From an uncultured Microcaldota archaeon (GTDB lineage Archaea; Micrarchaeota; Micrarchaeia; Anstonellales; Bilamarchaeaceae), in contig CAILMU010000201.1 in assembly GCA_903835325.1 (NCBI GenBank), forward strand, positions 1-6,124: 6,124 nt of DNA, in the 5' to 3' direction. The stretch's first letter is position 1. Each line of letters starts with the position of its first letter. The notes beneath the pieces are model-generated. The model saw only the letters and a program-made list of their open reading frames with translations, made no database searches and was not told the DNA's origin. Below are positions 5,050 through 6,124 of the stretch, piece by piece. A program made the position numbers and the translations under genes.

Positions 5050-5676
5050 CTCCGTTATCCGTTTCTCAAGAGAAAAGATCCGTTCATCAGCATGCCTCTT
5101 CACCGCCTCAACCGGATCGAATAATTGTCCATGCTCCAGGGTAACATCATAGGTCTTCTCCCCTTTATGGCGGACAACACGCCCCGGCACGCCCACAACT
5201 GTCGAATCGTGGGGCACATCCCGCACTATCACGCTATTAGCCCCGATCCGCGAATCGTTCCCGACCAGGATAGGGCCAAGGACGGTCGAGTTGGCCCCCA
5301 CAACGACATTGTTGCCGATGGTCGGATGCCTCTTGCCCACATGCTTTCCGGTCCCGCCAAGCGTCACACCCTGGTAAATGGTCACGTTTTCCCCGATCTC
5401 AGTAGTCTCGCCGATAACTATCCCCATGCCGTGATCGATGAAGAATCGTTTCCCGATTCGCGCGCCCGGATGGATCTCGACGCCCGTGATGTATCGGCTC
5501 ATATGCGAGATCAGGCGCGGGATGAACGGGATTTTGGCGCGGTATAGTTTGTGGGAGAAGCGATGTATGATGAGCGCATGGAGACCGGGGTAGCATACAA
5601 AGACCTCGATGAGATTCCGGGCTGCCGGATCGCGTTCGAAAACGGATTTGATATCGGTTCTGAGATAATCGAGCAT
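5032..5676 (-). CDS. cysE: Serine O-acetyltransferase (CysE/EpsC type)
   Basis: It transfers acetyl from acetyl-CoA to L-serine, giving O-acetylserine, the precursor for cysteine synthesis in the cytoplasm. The 214-aa chain opens with the short helical domain typical of EpsC-type enzymes ('DIKSVFERDPAARN'), followed by a left-handed beta-helix of hexapeptide repeats from about residue 66 to 164. The catalytic Asp81-His82 lie in 'FFIDHGMGIVIGET', and the second active-site His117 in 'GKRHPTIG'; 'GGTGK' and 'GVPGR' are also present. The C-terminus is a charged helix. I chose the ATG at 5676 because a near-consensus Shine-Dalgarno site (complement of 5681-5689) lies four bases before it and family members usually begin about here; an upstream TTG at 5694 would add six residues but would place the site inside the gene. 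No promoter is evident in the 49 bases before it, so it may be co-transcribed with the gene upstream. Its last 18 bases are the direct repeat. Confidence 0.95.
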   Translation of the reverse strand: MLDYLRTDIKSVFERDPAARNLIEVFVCYPGLHALIIHRFSHKLYRAKIPFIPRLISHMSRYITGVEIHPGARIGKRFFIDHGMGIVIGETTEIGENVTIYQGVTLGGTGKHVGKRHPTIGNNVVVGANSTVLGPILVGNDSRIGANSVIVRDVPHDSTVVGVPGRVVRHKGEKTYDVTLEHGQLFDPVEAVKRHADERIFSLEKRITELEKKG

Positions 5677-5680
5677 ACGT

Positions 5681-5689
5681 ATCAGCTCC
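5681..5689 (-). promoter_or_regulatory. Ribosome-binding site that decides the cysE start
   Basis: The minus strand reads GGAGCTGAT, eight of nine matching GGAGGTGAT, four bases before the ATG at 5676. It lies downstream of the alternative TTG at 5694 and so argues for the shorter protein. Confidence 0.6.
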
Positions 5690-5725
5690 TGCAAAACAAT
5701 CCATCCATGGCTGCACTCGTCAGCG

Positions 5726-6094
5726 CTACACTTTCGGCTCTTTCTTGAGCTCGCACCTTATATCCATGGATTTCTCCATCCGCTGGTCTATCACGCCGTC
5801 ATGGTTGAAGATGAATATCGTAAGATTGCAAGTGTACATCTGGGGCTGCGTATAGCTATTGGCATACACCCGAACGGATTTCTCCAGGTATTCTTTTTTC
5901 CCGATTATCCCGACGCGCATGCGCCCCTTGGGCAGGTGATGGTCCGGTGCGAGCGAAAGCTGCTCGGGGACTGTTACCTCTGCTTCTGCCCATACCGGTT
6001 TGTCCGCAGGATTCTCTACCCGCAAAATCAGTTCGGAATGGTTGCTCCTATACGCGAAAACGACTTCCGGATGCGTCCTCAGGCTGAATCTCAC
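5726..6094 (-). CDS. Small Ig-like beta-sandwich protein, conserved archaeal hypothetical
   Basis: The protein is about 122 residues, with no signal peptide or membrane segment. Its alternating strands have the look of an immunoglobulin-like or NEAT/CARDB-type beta-sandwich: 'SELILRVENPADKPVWAEAEVTVPEQLSLAP' is the classic pattern of such domains, followed by 'KGRMRVGIIGKKEYLEKSVRVYAN' and a last pair 'NLTIFIFNHDGVIDQRMEKSMDIRCEL'. I think similar small proteins occur in several archaeal genomes, but I know of no function. The start is uncertain because there is no ATG. I chose the GTG at 6094, seven bases after a GGAAGGTGAG site on the minus strand (complement of 6102-6111). A GTG at 6106 would add four residues, and the frame stays open to the window edge, so a longer gene cannot be excluded. 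It lies 49 bases upstream of cysE on the same strand and is probably co-transcribed with it. Confidence 0.75.
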   Translation of the reverse strand: MRFSLRTHPEVVFAYRSNHSELILRVENPADKPVWAEAEVTVPEQLSLAPDHHLPKGRMRVGIIGKKEYLEKSVRVYANSYTQPQMYTCNLTIFIFNHDGVIDQRMEKSMDIRCELKKEPKV

Positions 6095-6124
6095 CAAACA
6101 GCTCACCTTCCAATCAATCGGTTC

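Noticed and set aside
5125..5748. Plus-strand open frames overlapping cysE (140 aa and 65 aa)
   Set aside because: They are complements of a clearly recognised conserved enzyme gene; their translations show no family features and are a by-product of high G+C.

Overview
The window looks archaeal. Several genes appear leaderless: TATA-like boxes sit about 22-30 nt before the start codon with no Shine-Dalgarno site. Others have Shine-Dalgarno sites resembling GGAGGTGATC. Terminators are T-rich. The gene families (SIMPL-domain surface protein, short DUF457 membrane protein, small Ig-like protein) fit archaea, possibly a DPANN/Micrarchaeota-like lineage. The lineage is inference from protein character; there is no rRNA or marker gene to confirm it.

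The layout has three parts. (1) Left chromosomal flank, about 1-1413: G+C-rich, with the end of a membrane-anchored SIMPL-domain protein, a terminator hairpin, and a DUF457/YdjM-like membrane protein. (2) A central block, 1414-5049: clearly more A+T-rich, with four genes of no recognised function. These are a 407-aa protein on the minus strand, and a 273-aa predicted secreted protein, a 353-aa helical protein and a 79-aa small protein on the plus strand. (3) Right chromosomal flank, 5050-6124: G+C-rich again, minus strand, with a small Ig-like protein gene followed by serine O-acetyltransferase (cysE).

The central block is bounded by a perfect 18-bp direct repeat, TTATCCCTTTTTTTCCAG, at 1414-1431 and 5032-5049. 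The right copy is the last 18 bases of cysE, encoding LEKKG and the stop. The left copy is also the last 18 bases of the 407-aa gene, encoding the same LEKKG and stop. With the change in base composition, this reads as a roughly 3.6-kb element integrated at the 3' end of cysE by a site-specific event that kept cysE intact. No known integrase or transposase is recognisable inside.

Inside the element, the N-terminal part of the 407-aa protein (residues 30-91) aligns without gaps to nearly all of the 79-aa protein (23 identities in 62 positions). The module resembles the small winged-helix domains seen in PqqD-like and DUF4388-associated proteins. The element therefore carries a long and a short version of one putative regulatory or adaptor module at its two ends, flanking a secreted protein and a helical cytoplasmic protein. 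That arrangement is the best candidate here for an undescribed system. Its function cannot be told from the sequence.
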